A program made the translations under genes and the position numbers. A stretch of DNA of 64,000 nucleotides from assembly GCA_019914995.1 (NCBI GenBank), contig CM034129.1:496001-560000 (forward strand), written 5' to 3'. The notes under the pieces were generated by a model that saw nothing but the letters and a program-made list of their open reading frames with translations, was not told the origin of the DNA and made no database searches. Source of the stretch: Acanthochlamys bracteata. Lineage: Eukaryota > Streptophyta > Magnoliopsida > Pandanales > Velloziaceae. This document shows positions 47,386-59,640 of this stretch, one piece after another (within the stretch, counting starts at the first letter, position 1; each line of letters starts with the position of its first letter).

Positions 47386-50259
47386 TCAAACATTTGAACC
47401 ATCAACATCATCATCATCATCATCATCACCAGAATCTGTAGGAACTTCATGACGAGGCCTGTTATATTTTTCACGCAGTTGCTTTATGGGAATGAAGTCC
47501 CCAGCCGTGTCCATCCCGTAGAACAAGAATGATATGTAAGGGTGATCAAACCTGCTCTGGATTCAGTCCGAGAAAACCAAGTAAGCATAAAGCATTATAG
47601 AATGGTCATATGGTTTTGAAACAAGTCGGTGGTCTGGATATTTGCATGTTAACTCACCATGTCTGGTTGTTCACTGGCTGTAAGGTTTTCTTCAGGAACT
47701 GCAGGAAATTCATAAAGTGTCAAGCTTCGAGATCAATGAAATAGAAAGCAGCCACGAAAAGAATCTCAGTAAGTTATGACGTCGAGCTGAATTGTTAACT
47801 TTCTATCTAAAATCAGAAAATTATAAAGCATACTAATCAACTGTAGTTACAGCTCCTGCAAATAAATGGGTATGATACTAAGAAAGGAACATGCATCAGG
47901 AAATAATTTCCGGAAACAATATAATGGGCAAATGCCAGACCAACATAATTCCAAAACCATGCGAATACAAAAGGTTGCGGCAGAAAATCAAGATTTCTAT
48001 TCCAAGTTACATGTACTGCCACATGTAATTAAGATTTGGTGCCTCCATGCCAATGGTTTATACAACTGATCTACTCAGCAGTTTCATCAAAAGTTCTGAA
48101 CAGATTCATTGCGAAAGAACCAGATATGAGGATATAAGTTGCAGCATCTTACCATATGCAACAAGCATATTTGGGTCGACATGTACATCAACCAAGACCT
48201 GTGAATATCAAAATTTGTCAAGTTGGCGACACATAATCCGATACAATTCTAGGCACAGAAAGAGAAACACATAGGAAGTAGCTAAGAAAATAGATCTCCC
48301 TTTGCTTAAATCAAAGCGTTACAGTATTAAGCTTTGATAGAAGGGAGTAGAAAATATTTTAAGAGGAATACATCACAATGATATTAAAAAAATAAGTCCA
48401 GAGGCATACACCATAATTTAGTTATTTAATAAAAAAAGAATTGAGAACATCAGACCTGAAAGCATTAACCCTCAGTAATCAACATCTTTTACCTGGTAAA
48501 ATGGCTGATAAGATCCTTGTTGCAGTTTATCAACCTGTGCTACCTCCATCCATGAACTAGATTCACAGCAAACAGGATCCATGCCACAAATAACTCCCCT
48601 ATAGCCTGCAGGAAAGATATCAATATTGTACACAAAAGTCAAACTCTTTACAAGATTGATGCTTGCTGGAGAGGAGGATAGCTGATTAAAAATCACATTT
48701 CAACAACTATGCAGCAGCAGTAAATGTTTCTAGAGCTACACATCACCTGAACCCAAGTTCTACTTCAAATTGCGTAAAGGGAAAGAGGCATTTCCATGAA
48801 ATGGAGAGGCGAGCACTAAGTTCTCACCAAATATTTTGTGATTTACTTTCTGGCCCAGTCGAAAAGCATATTGTGCATTCTCAAAGGCTAAAGCTTTTGC
48901 GGATGCAGCCAGAGATTCAGCCTGTGATTGTGTTAGCATGAGAACTTGTCAAAGCAGCAAGGTTGCACTGAGAAGTGTAATTGAGCAGGTGGGGAACAAG
49001 AGACAGCTATAGTGAATGAAGACAGAGATAAATAATTATCTCCCAACCTCCAACTTAGAGATTTGATCACGCAATTCTGCAGCCATAGAATAAGCTTCAC
49101 TGGCCACAGCCTTTTGCAAGTCTGCACTGAAGGAAGAGGAAAAATGGATGATTTTTTTTTCATGATTAGTTCTTGAAACAAAGATTTCAGGATACCTTAT
49201 AAGTGCATACATATAAAGGAAAGTAAAACCACACTCTAACATGCTAAAATCAGCAGATTATAAACTTTTGTGTGGGCAACAAAAAGTTTCAAACATGTTA
49301 ATGCTCAGACTTCTGTCACATGGAAACGAAGTTAACATGTTCGCCATCAGGTTCACTGTAGTTTAGAAACACTTGCAAAGCATCTTGAACTGGCAATCAT
49401 GTCTGCAGTAATGGTTAAGAGACGAGCAATTCGCTTCCTATTAGAATTCAGTTAGGAGCTCTCACCGCAGGCGTAATAGTCCTATAGCTTTATCTTGAGC
49501 ATCACTCTTAGAAGAGCCTCTCTTAGCTTCCCTTTGCTTAATTATTTCAGTTTCAACCTTCAAAGAGAGGAGAGTGTTAGTTGACAGAAACCGTCATACC
49601 ACCTGACTGACAAAACGAACTTAATACTCCATGAATGTATATGCCTAAACAAAGCTTTTTATTACCTCGTCTAACTTGCTCCTTAGCTGTTGTGCTGCTT
49701 CATATTGCTCCATATTTAAGGCATACTGTTGAATTGCTTCATCAGCAGATTTTTAGAAGCAAAAAATTCATGCAAATAAAATAGCTAATTCAGCAAACAT
49801 ATTCTCAAAAGTGTCATTATGTCCAGTAGTGAATGTTCCATCTGATGCAAGCCTAAAGTAACTATCACATTTCCTTGAGAGACAATATAACGCAAAAAAC
49901 ATACATAATGCAACAAGCAGCTATTGATAAAAGAGAAAATCAAAGATAGTGAAGCTCACCTGTATACGAGTTCCCAAGTCTAACTGGAAAAAGAACACTA
50001 GTATGTCCTCATTTGCAGCCTCACTTCGCTCTATGTTTGCATTAAGCTCTCTGCCACTTCCCTTAAATATCCATGTTGTTGTGAGCCTTTGACCTAGATG
50101 ACTTATTCGATTTGGGCTCGATAAAAATCTATTCCTACGCCACCGTTCATTAATCAACCCTTGTGTTAGAAAGGTAGTACCTAACTGAGCAAAAACTTGT
50201 ACATTGCTTCTCGTAAAACCCACTGTTCTGCAACATATACCATTCACTATAGTTGACAT
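47386..50259 (-). CDS. CLPF: ClpF, chloroplast Clp protease adaptor (UVR and YccV-like domains)
   Basis: Stromal adaptor that, in Arabidopsis, helps deliver substrates to the ClpC chaperone of the Clp protease. Nine exons: 50259-49960, 49725-49666, 49557-49466, 49126-49048, 48921-48828, 48605-48493, 48198-48153, 47698-47658, 47556-47386. All junctions fit GT-AG and phase closes to 331 aa, close to the Arabidopsis length. Residues 1 to about 80 are a Ser/Arg-rich transit peptide. Two UVR-like helices follow: YALNMEQYEAAQQLRSKL (about 101-118) and ADLQKAVASEAYSMAAELRD (from about 151). The YccV/HspQ-like domain starts FRLGQKVNHKIFGYRGVICG (about 195) and contains WMEVAQVDKL and HPYISFLFYG. The end is KQLREKYNRPRHEVP followed by an Asp run coded by GAT repeats (about 47404-47430). 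Intact. Confidence 0.93.
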
Positions 50260-51867
50260 AGTACTTAATAAAAGTACTTCCTCATCAATTTGACATCAAC
50301 TCAGTGCTCGAAAATTTGAACAGGGTAGCTCAAGAACCAAAATTTTCACAACCCAGCTTTCGGCTACAGAATTCTTCCTGGAAAAGCAAGAGTTAGCTTC
50401 TGGATCAAGATTCCATCATATCTAATTTACCAAATAATCTGCAAATTCCTAAATAAATAAAATTAAATAAATAAAAAGTAATACAGATCACCCCCAAATT
50501 TTAACAAGATAAGAATCTAACAGACTGAGACTAACCGACAGCAACCATCAATCAATCAAAGCAACACAGGAAAATCATCAAATCAGAGAGATACCACAAC
50601 TGATCAATTTTACAAATATCTAAACTTAATTTGGTTCAAACTCTTAAAAGAAATTAGAACCAAAGAAATAACTGAATAATGAACAATTTTCATACCTTTA
50701 GGAAATGGATTATTAGTCCAAAATGAGAAATCCGTTTGCTCCGTCTTCAGATGAGGAACAGAAAACTGCAGGCCAGGCAAGTGAGTTTATATATTTGGTT
50801 CGTCTGTTCACTATCTTATCCCAACGACCAAACTCACGATGCGTTTGTTTGTGGGCCTCTGTAAATTCATGCAGTTGTTATTGGGCCGACTTGATCCACA
50901 GGCGAACTGAAAGATTTTGATCGTGACATCAGGACCTTGCTGAAAGTATTTATAAATAGAATTTTTTTAAACTAAAAAAATTTTTTTTTAAAAAATAAAT
51001 TTTATTTTTGTATTTTAAAAAAAATAATAAAAATACGTATTACAAAAATTTCATTACGTAAATTGAAAATTTCTATACGTTTAAATTTTTAAATAATTTT
51101 TTTTAATTTATAAAATATATATTAAAAATATAATTTGAAAATTTTAAAATACTCAAACGTAATTTGACAGACCCTATAGAGATTTTTGCTAACAACGGAA
51201 TTTTGCTTTCCTTTTCAAGTACTTATTATCAATATTTTATTCTATATTTTTCAATAATTTTTTTAAAATTTTATTAAATTTAAAAGATATAAAAATACAT
51301 ATCACAAAAATTTATTATTACTTTTTTAATTTAAATTTTAATAAAAATAAAATTTATGTTTTAAATACATTTAAAATATTCATTCTAAAAAAATTTATTT
51401 TATAATCATTTAGCTCCCCTAAATGGAATCGCTCCTTAGAACATTATGGAGCTTGATCTTCGAGAAACAGTCATGGAGTGCACCGTGCAGAATTGCCGAA
51501 AGAAAAGAACCAGCTATATATTTTGCAGCAATGCAAAATCCAGCAACAGTGATTACAGGAGACGTCTGTATGACTCAGCTGATCCTATTTTGAAGAATAG
51601 CAAATTGATGACTGCCAATTTTGAAAAAAAAAATGCTAACATATTTCATGATAAATCTAAGAAAATAATATTATCTCAGTCATAATCTATGAACAACATG
51701 CAAACTATCTACGAAAAACAGAAAAAGGAAGGGAAAAAGAAAGGAATATTATCTCAGTCAGTCTCAATTTACAACAAACAACATGAAGATAAAGAATTTT
51801 GTTTTGAAACATGTTAATGGAGAAATAAATTATCATGCAATCCTTATCCATGCATGCTGTAAATTAA
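50260..51867. other. Intergenic DNA upstream of CLPF
   Basis: The CLPF promoter and leader should lie just above 50260. Two AT-rich MITE-like elements occupy about 50937-51178 (end TCAAACGTAATTTGACAG) and about 51190-51420. The open frame at 51446-51685 has low-complexity, non-protein-like composition and is not called. Confidence 0.5.
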
Positions 51868-52416
51868 TCATGAAGCCATGGAAAAAGCTAAGGGTTTCTC
51901 GCTATCATGCGACGACCCTTCTCGTTGCCTCGCCGTTACGTCCCTATGATTAGCAGCTCCTCTGTTCTCGGCCATGTGAACTTGATCATCTTCGTCTTCA
52001 TCGATATCCATCAGCACAGCCTGAGCCCACCGGACATCGATCGTTCCCATTTGTCCAACGCACTCATCGCCATCGTTCTTTTCTTGCTTCGTTGCAGCAG
52101 GAGAGGAATCCGTAATCGGTGCAGGAGCAACTGTAGCAGTTCTAATCGGCTGCGTTGGCTTCTTGCCGCCATAGTTACTGCTACCACCGTGGAAAATAAG
52201 CCGGTAGAGGAACGTAAATAGCCAGAATAGCCAAGGTAGAGTGCAGATGATAAGACCGGCGATGTCCATCCATAAAGGTGCGTTGGGATAGAACCAAATC
52301 ATGAAGAGCATTACGGTGCCGGCTACGAGCGAGAAGAAGAAAAAGGAGAATACTAACCACATACGTGCGTCTGGTCTGCGGGGCACCGCGGCCCCAACCG
52401 GCGGCTGCTCCGCCAT
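51868..52416 (-). CDS. Small two-helix membrane protein, unrecognised, single exon
   Basis: A 182-aa protein in one exon. I place the start at the ATG 52416 (MAEQPPVGAAVPRRP). The frame is open a little further upstream but offers only GTG there. A short cytosol-like N-terminus is followed by two hydrophobic helices, MWLVFSFFFFSLVAGTVMLF (about 19-38) and a second near 50-75 (ending LFTFLYRLIF). The joining loop WFYPNAPLWMDIAG is short, so both ends probably face the same side. The C-terminal half is hydrophilic with KKPTQP and an acidic stretch (MDIDEDEDD). Base composition and codon use look genuine. I believe such proteins occur in other plants but cannot name a family or function. Nothing around it suggests a role. 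Confidence 0.75.
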   Translation of the reverse strand: MAEQPPVGAAVPRRPDARMWLVFSFFFFSLVAGTVMLFMIWFYPNAPLWMDIAGLIICTLPWLFWLFTFLYRLIFHGGSSNYGGKKPTQPIRTATVAPAPITDSSPAATKQEKNDGDECVGQMGTIDVRWAQAVLMDIDEDEDDQVHMAENRGAANHRDVTARQREGSSHDSEKPLAFSMAS

Positions 52417-54764
52417 GTCGATTGATAGATCCTCCGGTCGCACTATACCGTGATAGATGGATCGATCACTCCGTTAATATCGAAACGTTAAAACAATCGT
52501 CATCGAATTCTTCTCCCTTCTTCTTCTTCTTCTGACAATCGATCTTCTTCTTTAATTTGTTCTTGCTGTTGTTCTTCTTTCTGGCTAGATTATGGTTGTT
52601 ATCTTTTGGGAAGAATGGAGAGAAGGAAAAATAAATCGTCGACATATTCAAGGAAGGGGGATGATGAGGCTGGCAACACAATACAGAAAGCTCTCCTATC
52701 AAAAGCTCTGCCATTTCCTATACATAGCATGCATCTATTTTAATTTGTTCTTTAATTTTTTTACCTTTTTTTCTTAAAATATAGTCTTGTTTTTAGTTGG
52801 AATATTCAGAAATTTTATGTCAGGCCACTAATTACAGTTTCTATATTGATAAAAATGCCCGATAAGCGGTAGCCCGTATCGTTATAACTTCTATTCATCA
52901 ATAATCTCAAAAATGTTAGAAGAAAAAGTTAAGAAGATCAACTTGTTAGCCTTGACCTTTTAATAGGCTGAAATAAGGCCCAATGGGCGACCGTTCATTG
53001 TGCAGAAGTGATTGCTCCAATCCAATCCTTCGATCGGTGCCGCTTATAAAATAAAATTTTTATAAAATAAAAAATGTTTATATTTTTTTAAAAAATAAGT
53101 TTTATTTTATTTTATTTTAAAAAAATAATAAAATATGCGATAAAAAAATTTTATTACTTACACTTTCTAAATTTTTGAATAAACTTTTATATATTTATAA
53201 AATATATATTAATAAATATAAAACAAAAAATTTAAAAAAATAACTGCTAAAACGCTCAACCAAACGCCCCATCACCGAGCTGTACGTGGGAAGTTAGGAA
53301 GTCATTTGATCTGGCACTCTCAATCCTTATACCAGAATGGATAAACTCAAGTGAGTTTAAAAAATTAAATTAAAATTAAAAATATTTAATAAAATATTAT
53401 ATATTAATTTTGTATTAATAGTAAATTTTAAAATTAAATTTAAAAAATATTTGATAATAAAATTATTTTAAAATATTCATTTATTTTATATTAAAAATAA
53501 ATTTAAAAAAATAAAATTTGAGTGGTAAGTAAACGTGCTCTAAGACATTATTTGAATTATAGATTTTGATAGTGAATGACGGTGATGGTGAAGTATTTTT
53601 TTCACTCTAATGATGTTTATTTTTATTTCATTAAAGGCATGAAAGAAGTAGTGATGGTGAAACGTGTGGTTAATTGACGGTGAAATGTGTACCTAATTTA
53701 ATACTTATTTTAATTGATGTGTTAATTTTTATTATAATAATTTATAATTTATATTTATTTAATTTAGTTGATTTTAATTTGTATAGAAAATAATGAAACA
53801 ATATGATCAAATTTATAATTCAAAATTTTATTTTATTTTGTGAAACTATCAAACATTAATAAAAAATTAAATTAATCTAAAAAAAATGAATCTAGAAATT
53901 ATATTAATAAGTTAATTTAAATATATTAATCAAATTAATTTAAAATTATATTAATAAAAATTAATTAAACCTTTATAAAAAATCATTTTTGTTACTTATT
54001 ATTTATTTATTTATTCAAATATAATTAATCTGTTACTCTTAATATATATTCAAATATTAAAAAATATAAAAAAATTTTATAAAATAATTTTTTTAATATA
54101 TATTTTTATTTTTTTAAATAAAAAAATAAAAATATTTTTCGTTTAAAAAAAATTCTATTTTATAAACATTACTAAATGCCCCTCAGATTTCGATAGAAAA
54201 ATGGTACGTCTTTATAACGTTGAACCCTTTGCTCTGTTAGCAGCAGTTCGGTTACCCTCCTCGGATCTCATATCAGGATTCCAAACTACTTTCTGTAAAA
54301 ATTTTGGATTACCAACTAGAGACGAAGTGTTAGATTATTTCAATCTAACTGCCGTGCCCGTGGTACCAATTGAATGTGAACTACTTACCACAAGCATTAC
54401 TTGCACAGAAAGAATATGGAAGATTCATTCACTCATTCATTCATAAATAATTTTCTGCCAACAAAATAGATGTTCTGATTTACACCATTTCCCCAGCTCC
54501 ATCTCCCTCTCCTCAGGGGGCCAAAAAAGAAAGAAGCTCAAGATTCTGATTTCTTATTTTCAGTAATTTTCACATAGCATCGCTGTTAACTAGATAAGAA
54601 AATGAAAGAATCAATGGCGTGAAACAGTCGACACTTTTGGGAATTCACAGTTGTATCTCCTTACTGTAAATAAACCTTCTGCAAACAGAAGGTCCCCTGG
54701 GTCATCACTCATATTTTTCTTCTCCACGAAGACGGCTCAAGCTGCACGAGAACCAAATTTTGGA
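52417..54764. other. Intergenic DNA between the two-helix protein gene and the DUF1336 gene
   Basis: 52417-52800 should contain the leader of the minus-strand membrane protein gene (CTTCTT-rich). An AT-rich MITE-like element lies at about 53035-53275, ending CTCAACCAAACGCCCC, and another at about 54045-54185, ending AAATGCCCCTC. An 81-codon open frame at 54201-54446 has somewhat protein-like composition (LPTRDEVLDYFNLTAVPV) but I recognise no family and see no partner exon. Confidence 0.45.
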
Positions 54765-57700
54765 TCAATCATCCTCTGCTGTCATAATCATAGGAATCTG
54801 CCCGTGGCTCACGAAATCTATTTTATTCAATCTCAAGCAGCAGAGGACCTGTTCTGGTAGCTCCTCCAGCTTTTGAGCCTGCATTGAGATTCACTATGGT
54901 TAGAACAGGAGCTTCTGGAAAATTACCATTTGAGAAGAAGCAGCATTGTAATAAACCACCGTGAATGATAAGGATAGAGAGCAGACGGGAATATAACATA
55001 GCTCTAGCATGAGTTGAGCTGTATAAAGAATACAAAAATATATCCATTAAGTTCGAACTTAACTATTTTGGCTTCTACAGATATAGTGTGTCAAATAGTT
55101 ACCTGAATGGTTAAGCCAAAATCAATTACCCCTTGCTTTAAGCGTTCTCGGAATGCTTCGAATCCCTTCCTTGAAATGTAACTAAAGCGATGCACATCCA
55201 GGTCAATCTCAAAGTAGTCCGAGCCCTAAAGGAAAACAAATATATCTTATGTCATAAAATACTAAAGCAAATTGACTTTGTAGACTATTTTATATGCACA
55301 ATATCTGACCATGTCCACAAGTAAGCTTTAGCATGTACTGCTACGTAAAGACTAAATATATTTTTTTTCTTCAAGATTAATGACAAATATGAATTATACT
55401 CCTGAATATAGTCAAACTAGTGAAGGGCTTTGTTTCCTACTCGATAAAAGTTGTGCTGAGGACGAGAGAGCACTGGCTTTTCGTTGTACGCATGTAAAAG
55501 CTTCTTTTCCGCAGCACTTAAGTTGAGGTCCTCAGGATTGAGCACTCCGGCCACAATTTTTAATCTCTCTCTAAATGGATTCATTGAATCCATCGGGAAA
55601 CCTTTCACCTTTTCAATCTCGTCATCTATAAACCTCTGCAAAAGCACACAACAGCCTCTGCTAATCAGAAAGTTGCGAAGGCCCAAGCAAGTATATAATA
55701 TTTAGGTATTGATGACACAACACTATTAAACTTCGAAACTGCATACAATTTACCTTAATCATATCCTGAAAACGATCTGAAATCTCTTTATCAAAATCTT
55801 CAGAGATCTTAAAATATAGAACGAGGCTCATGCCTTCCCCATCGCTATCACCAAGGAACATAGCTGGAGGATAAGTAGGTAGCTGTGGCAGAAGTATACC
55901 ATAGTAAGGTAAAGCCAACAAGCCTAATGAAAACAGTCAAATATTTACCCTCCAAATGGAAGAACTTGCACCTGAATATTTACAACAAGAAGCGAAGGAA
56001 ATTTCTCATGAGCCTTTACATGAGGAAGTTCAACATACTGAGCGATATGATGCACTTTATGCGGGCATAAAAACAAATCCACACCCACTGGTATATATGG
56101 TGTATGGCTTGGTGCAGGAGATTTTTTCTTGTCTCTGCATAAAAGTTACAATACAGCAATAAGCAGATGAGAAGTGTTGAATACAAAATCTCATTGAAGC
56201 TACAAGATGCTATAATGGATGGTCCAGTTATGGAATTCATGCCTGAAAAAACTCCCCCCGCGAAGCTTAAATGTAGAAGCATCAAGATTTGACCAGCATC
56301 CTGGTATCCATTTCTCCCCCTTTGAGCATGGAACTGAAAGTCCTGCTCTAGGACAATACAAGAATCTCTGAGAAGAACCTAAAACAACAAAGGTAGGAAG
56401 AATATCACCATTAGAAGTTGTAAAATCTAAAATTACTAGTACTATATTCCATGCAATGCACGGATAATTTTAAAAACTATTATTCATAATTCTTTTGACA
56501 CAAGAAAGCTATTTCATTTTTCTTAATTCTTTTGATACAAGAAGCAATTTTCTTGAGTGCTTTTATTTTTACTATAGCATTTATTTTGTCATGAGAAGAT
56601 CAAGCATTGACTTAAGATTATTATAAGTTTTTCAAAAGCGATATCATTTGTCTGAAAACAACCTTTTATTGAACTACCAGCGTTGATATTGTTGCTTTCC
56701 ATTATATGATATGGTAAGTAATGTTGGTGGTACTTACATATTTCAGTTGTTTCTTCTCCATCATAAGATTTCCTCTTAAATGAAAGCTTAATAACTGCTG
56801 ATTTCCTTTTCTGGCACTGTGTACTACTATTTTGAGATTGCTGACTTTTATCAGTAAAACTGACAGAAGGTACCAAGCGAGGCAAGCAGGACGAACTAAT
56901 GAGCTTTGTAGTAGGATTTGATTCTGCATCATCTCTGTCCCCTTTTAGACCTTTGAAGCTACTTAGCTTATCTCCCTGATCCCTTTTTCTTCTGAAACAA
57001 GGTTCCGGTTGTGCTTCAGGATTGAAATCAGTAACTTGTGACTTTCCATGATCAAAATTTTGCTTGTTTTTAGCAAGTGTGCCTTCCCCAAGCTCATCTT
57101 TCATCAAAAGATTCTCACTCTTGCCAATATCTTTTCTCAGATATTTTTCTACAGACAATCCTATAACAGCATTATCACAAGGTTCCTCAGAATTGCTCAT
57201 AAGATCCGCCTCACAAGAAGTATTATCCAAGTGTAGAGCTGGAGTTCCAATCGAATTCTTAGTAGATGAAACGGAATCTACAAAAGCACACATCATTATA
57301 AAAAGTCAATCTAATTAGCTTACATATCCATTATTCAAATAGGTAACTGAATACTGCAATATACCTCCGTGGATACTGCTATAATCATCATCAGAATCAG
57401 ATTCAAAGATACTAACAGAGTCAAACCATGCCTCTTCCTGGCATACACCTGCATGGAAATATCAATCCTATATAATAAGAGTTATAGGTGAGGAGAAAGA
57501 TGATGACTTTGACCTCTAAATCATACCATTAGCATCAGTTTGACTATGATGCCATTGCAATTGAGTTAGATGAAATGTCAAATTGGAAACCTCAGACTTT
57601 CTACGAGTTGTTGCAGCAGTCTCCACATGAACAAACTCTCTGACAGTGAAATCCTTTAGCTGATTCCGGCAGTCACTGGTCATAGGAGCATCCGGTACTG

Positions 57701-57794
57701 AAGCAGAAATCTTCCCTCGCCATCTTCTGGACCTAAAGCAGTACCTTTTTCTTGATCTGGGCCTTCTATGTGATGCTGATACACAGCCACCCAT
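54765..57794 (-). CDS. DUF1336 / CW14-like protein (EDR2 C-terminal-like domain), N-myristoylated
   Basis: Plant-specific protein related to Arabidopsis CW14 and to the C-terminal domain of EDR2; its function is unclear but membrane association is expected. Exons: 57794-57527, 57448-57365, 57277-56738, 56378-56243, 56134-55972, 55882-55754, 55635-55441, 55225-55103, 54878-54765. Phase closes to 583 aa. MGGCVS is a good myristoylation and palmitoylation start. The N-terminal block has [18 protein letters not shown], then [19 protein letters not shown] and [19 protein letters not shown]. Exon 3 is a variable Ser-rich linker. The DUF1336 part includes [42 protein letters not shown] and [15 protein letters not shown]. 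The intron after exon 4 begins GC (TTTTTCAG/GCATGA), a GC-AG intron required to keep the family sequence. No frame breaks. Confidence 0.9.
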
Positions 57795-59345
57795 CTTTCA
57801 AGTCTACAGAGTCCAGGACCACCTATTCTTGAAATAGCCAAACCAGCTATAGTACAAATGGGAATGGAACTTATGGAACAAGGGATGTTGCCTGCAAGTA
57901 AAAGAAACTCAATAACTTCATCTAATTGTTTGAATAAATTCTAATATACCTGCCATCCGAAAAATCAGTAAAAGCAATAGTAAATTGAGTATGTTGAAAT
58001 TTATGTGGAAAGGTGAACTAATTGGCAATAATATGTGAAACAAAACCCAAAGATAGAGGAATTATGCGCATCATTCAAGGCTAACTCACACCATAACCAA
58101 GTTTGAAACTAACAATACTGGATTCACCGAAACACAAAACTGAGATGCATCATTCAAGATAACTGAAATCCTTCATTCAGCACGGTGCTGACCATAGCAA
58201 ACAATAAAAGCATTGTATCATAACTACATAGGTGGTAAAGCTTAAATGCTCATACCACATACAAAGAAAAAGACAACGGCCGAAGGTACAGAAATATAAC
58301 AACAAATTAAAATCAAAAGCTAGCAAGTATAATCATTTGATCATAGAGAAAAGGCCAACTCTAACTCACATGAAAGTTGTATAGATAGTTTACTAAAAAG
58401 AGAGCTTTCAATGGTTGGGTTGGTTAGAGACAATCAATCAAATAAACAATTATCTATTTATCTATACACATTAGGAAGAAAGAGATTGAACGAAAGCGGA
58501 CCTAATGATGCAAGGCGGTATTAGAACACAAAAGGGACCACTAAACACTTCCACTAAGATTACAAACAAGAAACAAAACAAAAGTTATCATTTTTTTTTT
58601 TCAAGAAAAAGACGGAAAGGCAACAATTAATTTGGATATCTGTTCAATGATTGAAAACAGAAATTGGAACTAGATGGGGATGAATCTATTACAGCTATTG
58701 AAGAAAAACAAGAATAAGATGAGATAGAATTCAAACCGTTGACTTGAACGCGATTTAAGGAAGAAATAGCTCATGTATTGTTTTCAAGAGAGTTGTAATT
58801 ATCAGTAACTTAGTGACATGACATAGCTCTTAAAAAGCAAAAAGCGAAGCAGGGATTTCGAAATCCGACCAAATTTATGAAAGTTCAGTAATGGAAAATA
58901 AAAGCGATGAAAGCAACTTGGTTGAATCAACTCTGAAAGTCTGAAGCAAGCACTTTCCATTTTTTAAAAGAGAAAAAAAAAAGAATAGAATAAAAGAGAA
59001 CACAAATCATAGTTAAATATTTTATCCATCATGCGATTCGAAAGATCACAACTTCAAAATGGCACCATCAATGAAGAAAAACACAATCTTTCGAAAAGAA
59101 AGATGAACGCCGCAAATCTAACAGAAGCAAAGCAACAGTTCTGAGTTCGTAATTCAGAAGCAAGCTTGAACTATGCAATTTCAATGGTATGATAAACAGA
59201 GGGGGGAAAAGAGAACATAAAGAATCAACCATCGAGCACTGATAAAAGGAATCAAGTCAATAGAATGTCCATCAAAACTATCAAATTAAAAAACAAGAAA
59301 ATTGGTGAAAATTTTCCTCATAGAAAGAAAAGAAAAAAATGCGTA
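57795..59345 (-). other. Leader exon 2 and 5' UTR intron of the DUF1336 gene
   Basis: 57795-57891 is untranslated leader; an acceptor TACTTGCAG/GCAACATC ends at 57892. The stretch from there to about 59346 is AT-rich with no gene and reads as a long 5' UTR intron. Confidence 0.5.
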
Positions 59346-59346
59346 C

Positions 59347-59640
59347 CGCACTCAGTGTACGATTCAGTAATTCAACAATGAACGTGAATAAATCAGTGCA
59401 TCCAAGCGTCACCGGTGTAAGCCCGGCAAGAAGCGGGCTCACCGGTGATGGGAAACGCGCTGAAAGATTCAGGAAACTGTTGGGGAAACGGATTAGAAAA
59501 TAAAGAAGTGGTGGAAAGAGCTGGCTTAGCGGAGAGAGATGGCGGTGGTGGGAGTTTTTAAATGAGTTCGTGGGAGACTTGAGAAGAGAAGACGGAGTCG
59601 GAAAAGAACAGAAACCGAATGGACCGGGTGGGGACTCGAG
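59347..59640 (-). other. Candidate first untranslated exon and promoter-proximal region of the DUF1336 gene
   Basis: A GC-richer, CT-rich block on the minus strand ends CACTGAGTGCG/GTACGCAT, a splice-donor context at 59347/59346. It pairs naturally with the leader acceptor at 57892. The 139-codon open frame across it is Ser/Pro/Phe-rich low-complexity and probably not translated. Transcription likely starts near 59600-59640. Confidence 0.45.

Noticed and set aside
54201-54446. 81-codon plus open frame
   Set aside because: Somewhat protein-like composition but no recognised family, no splice partners and no promoter context.
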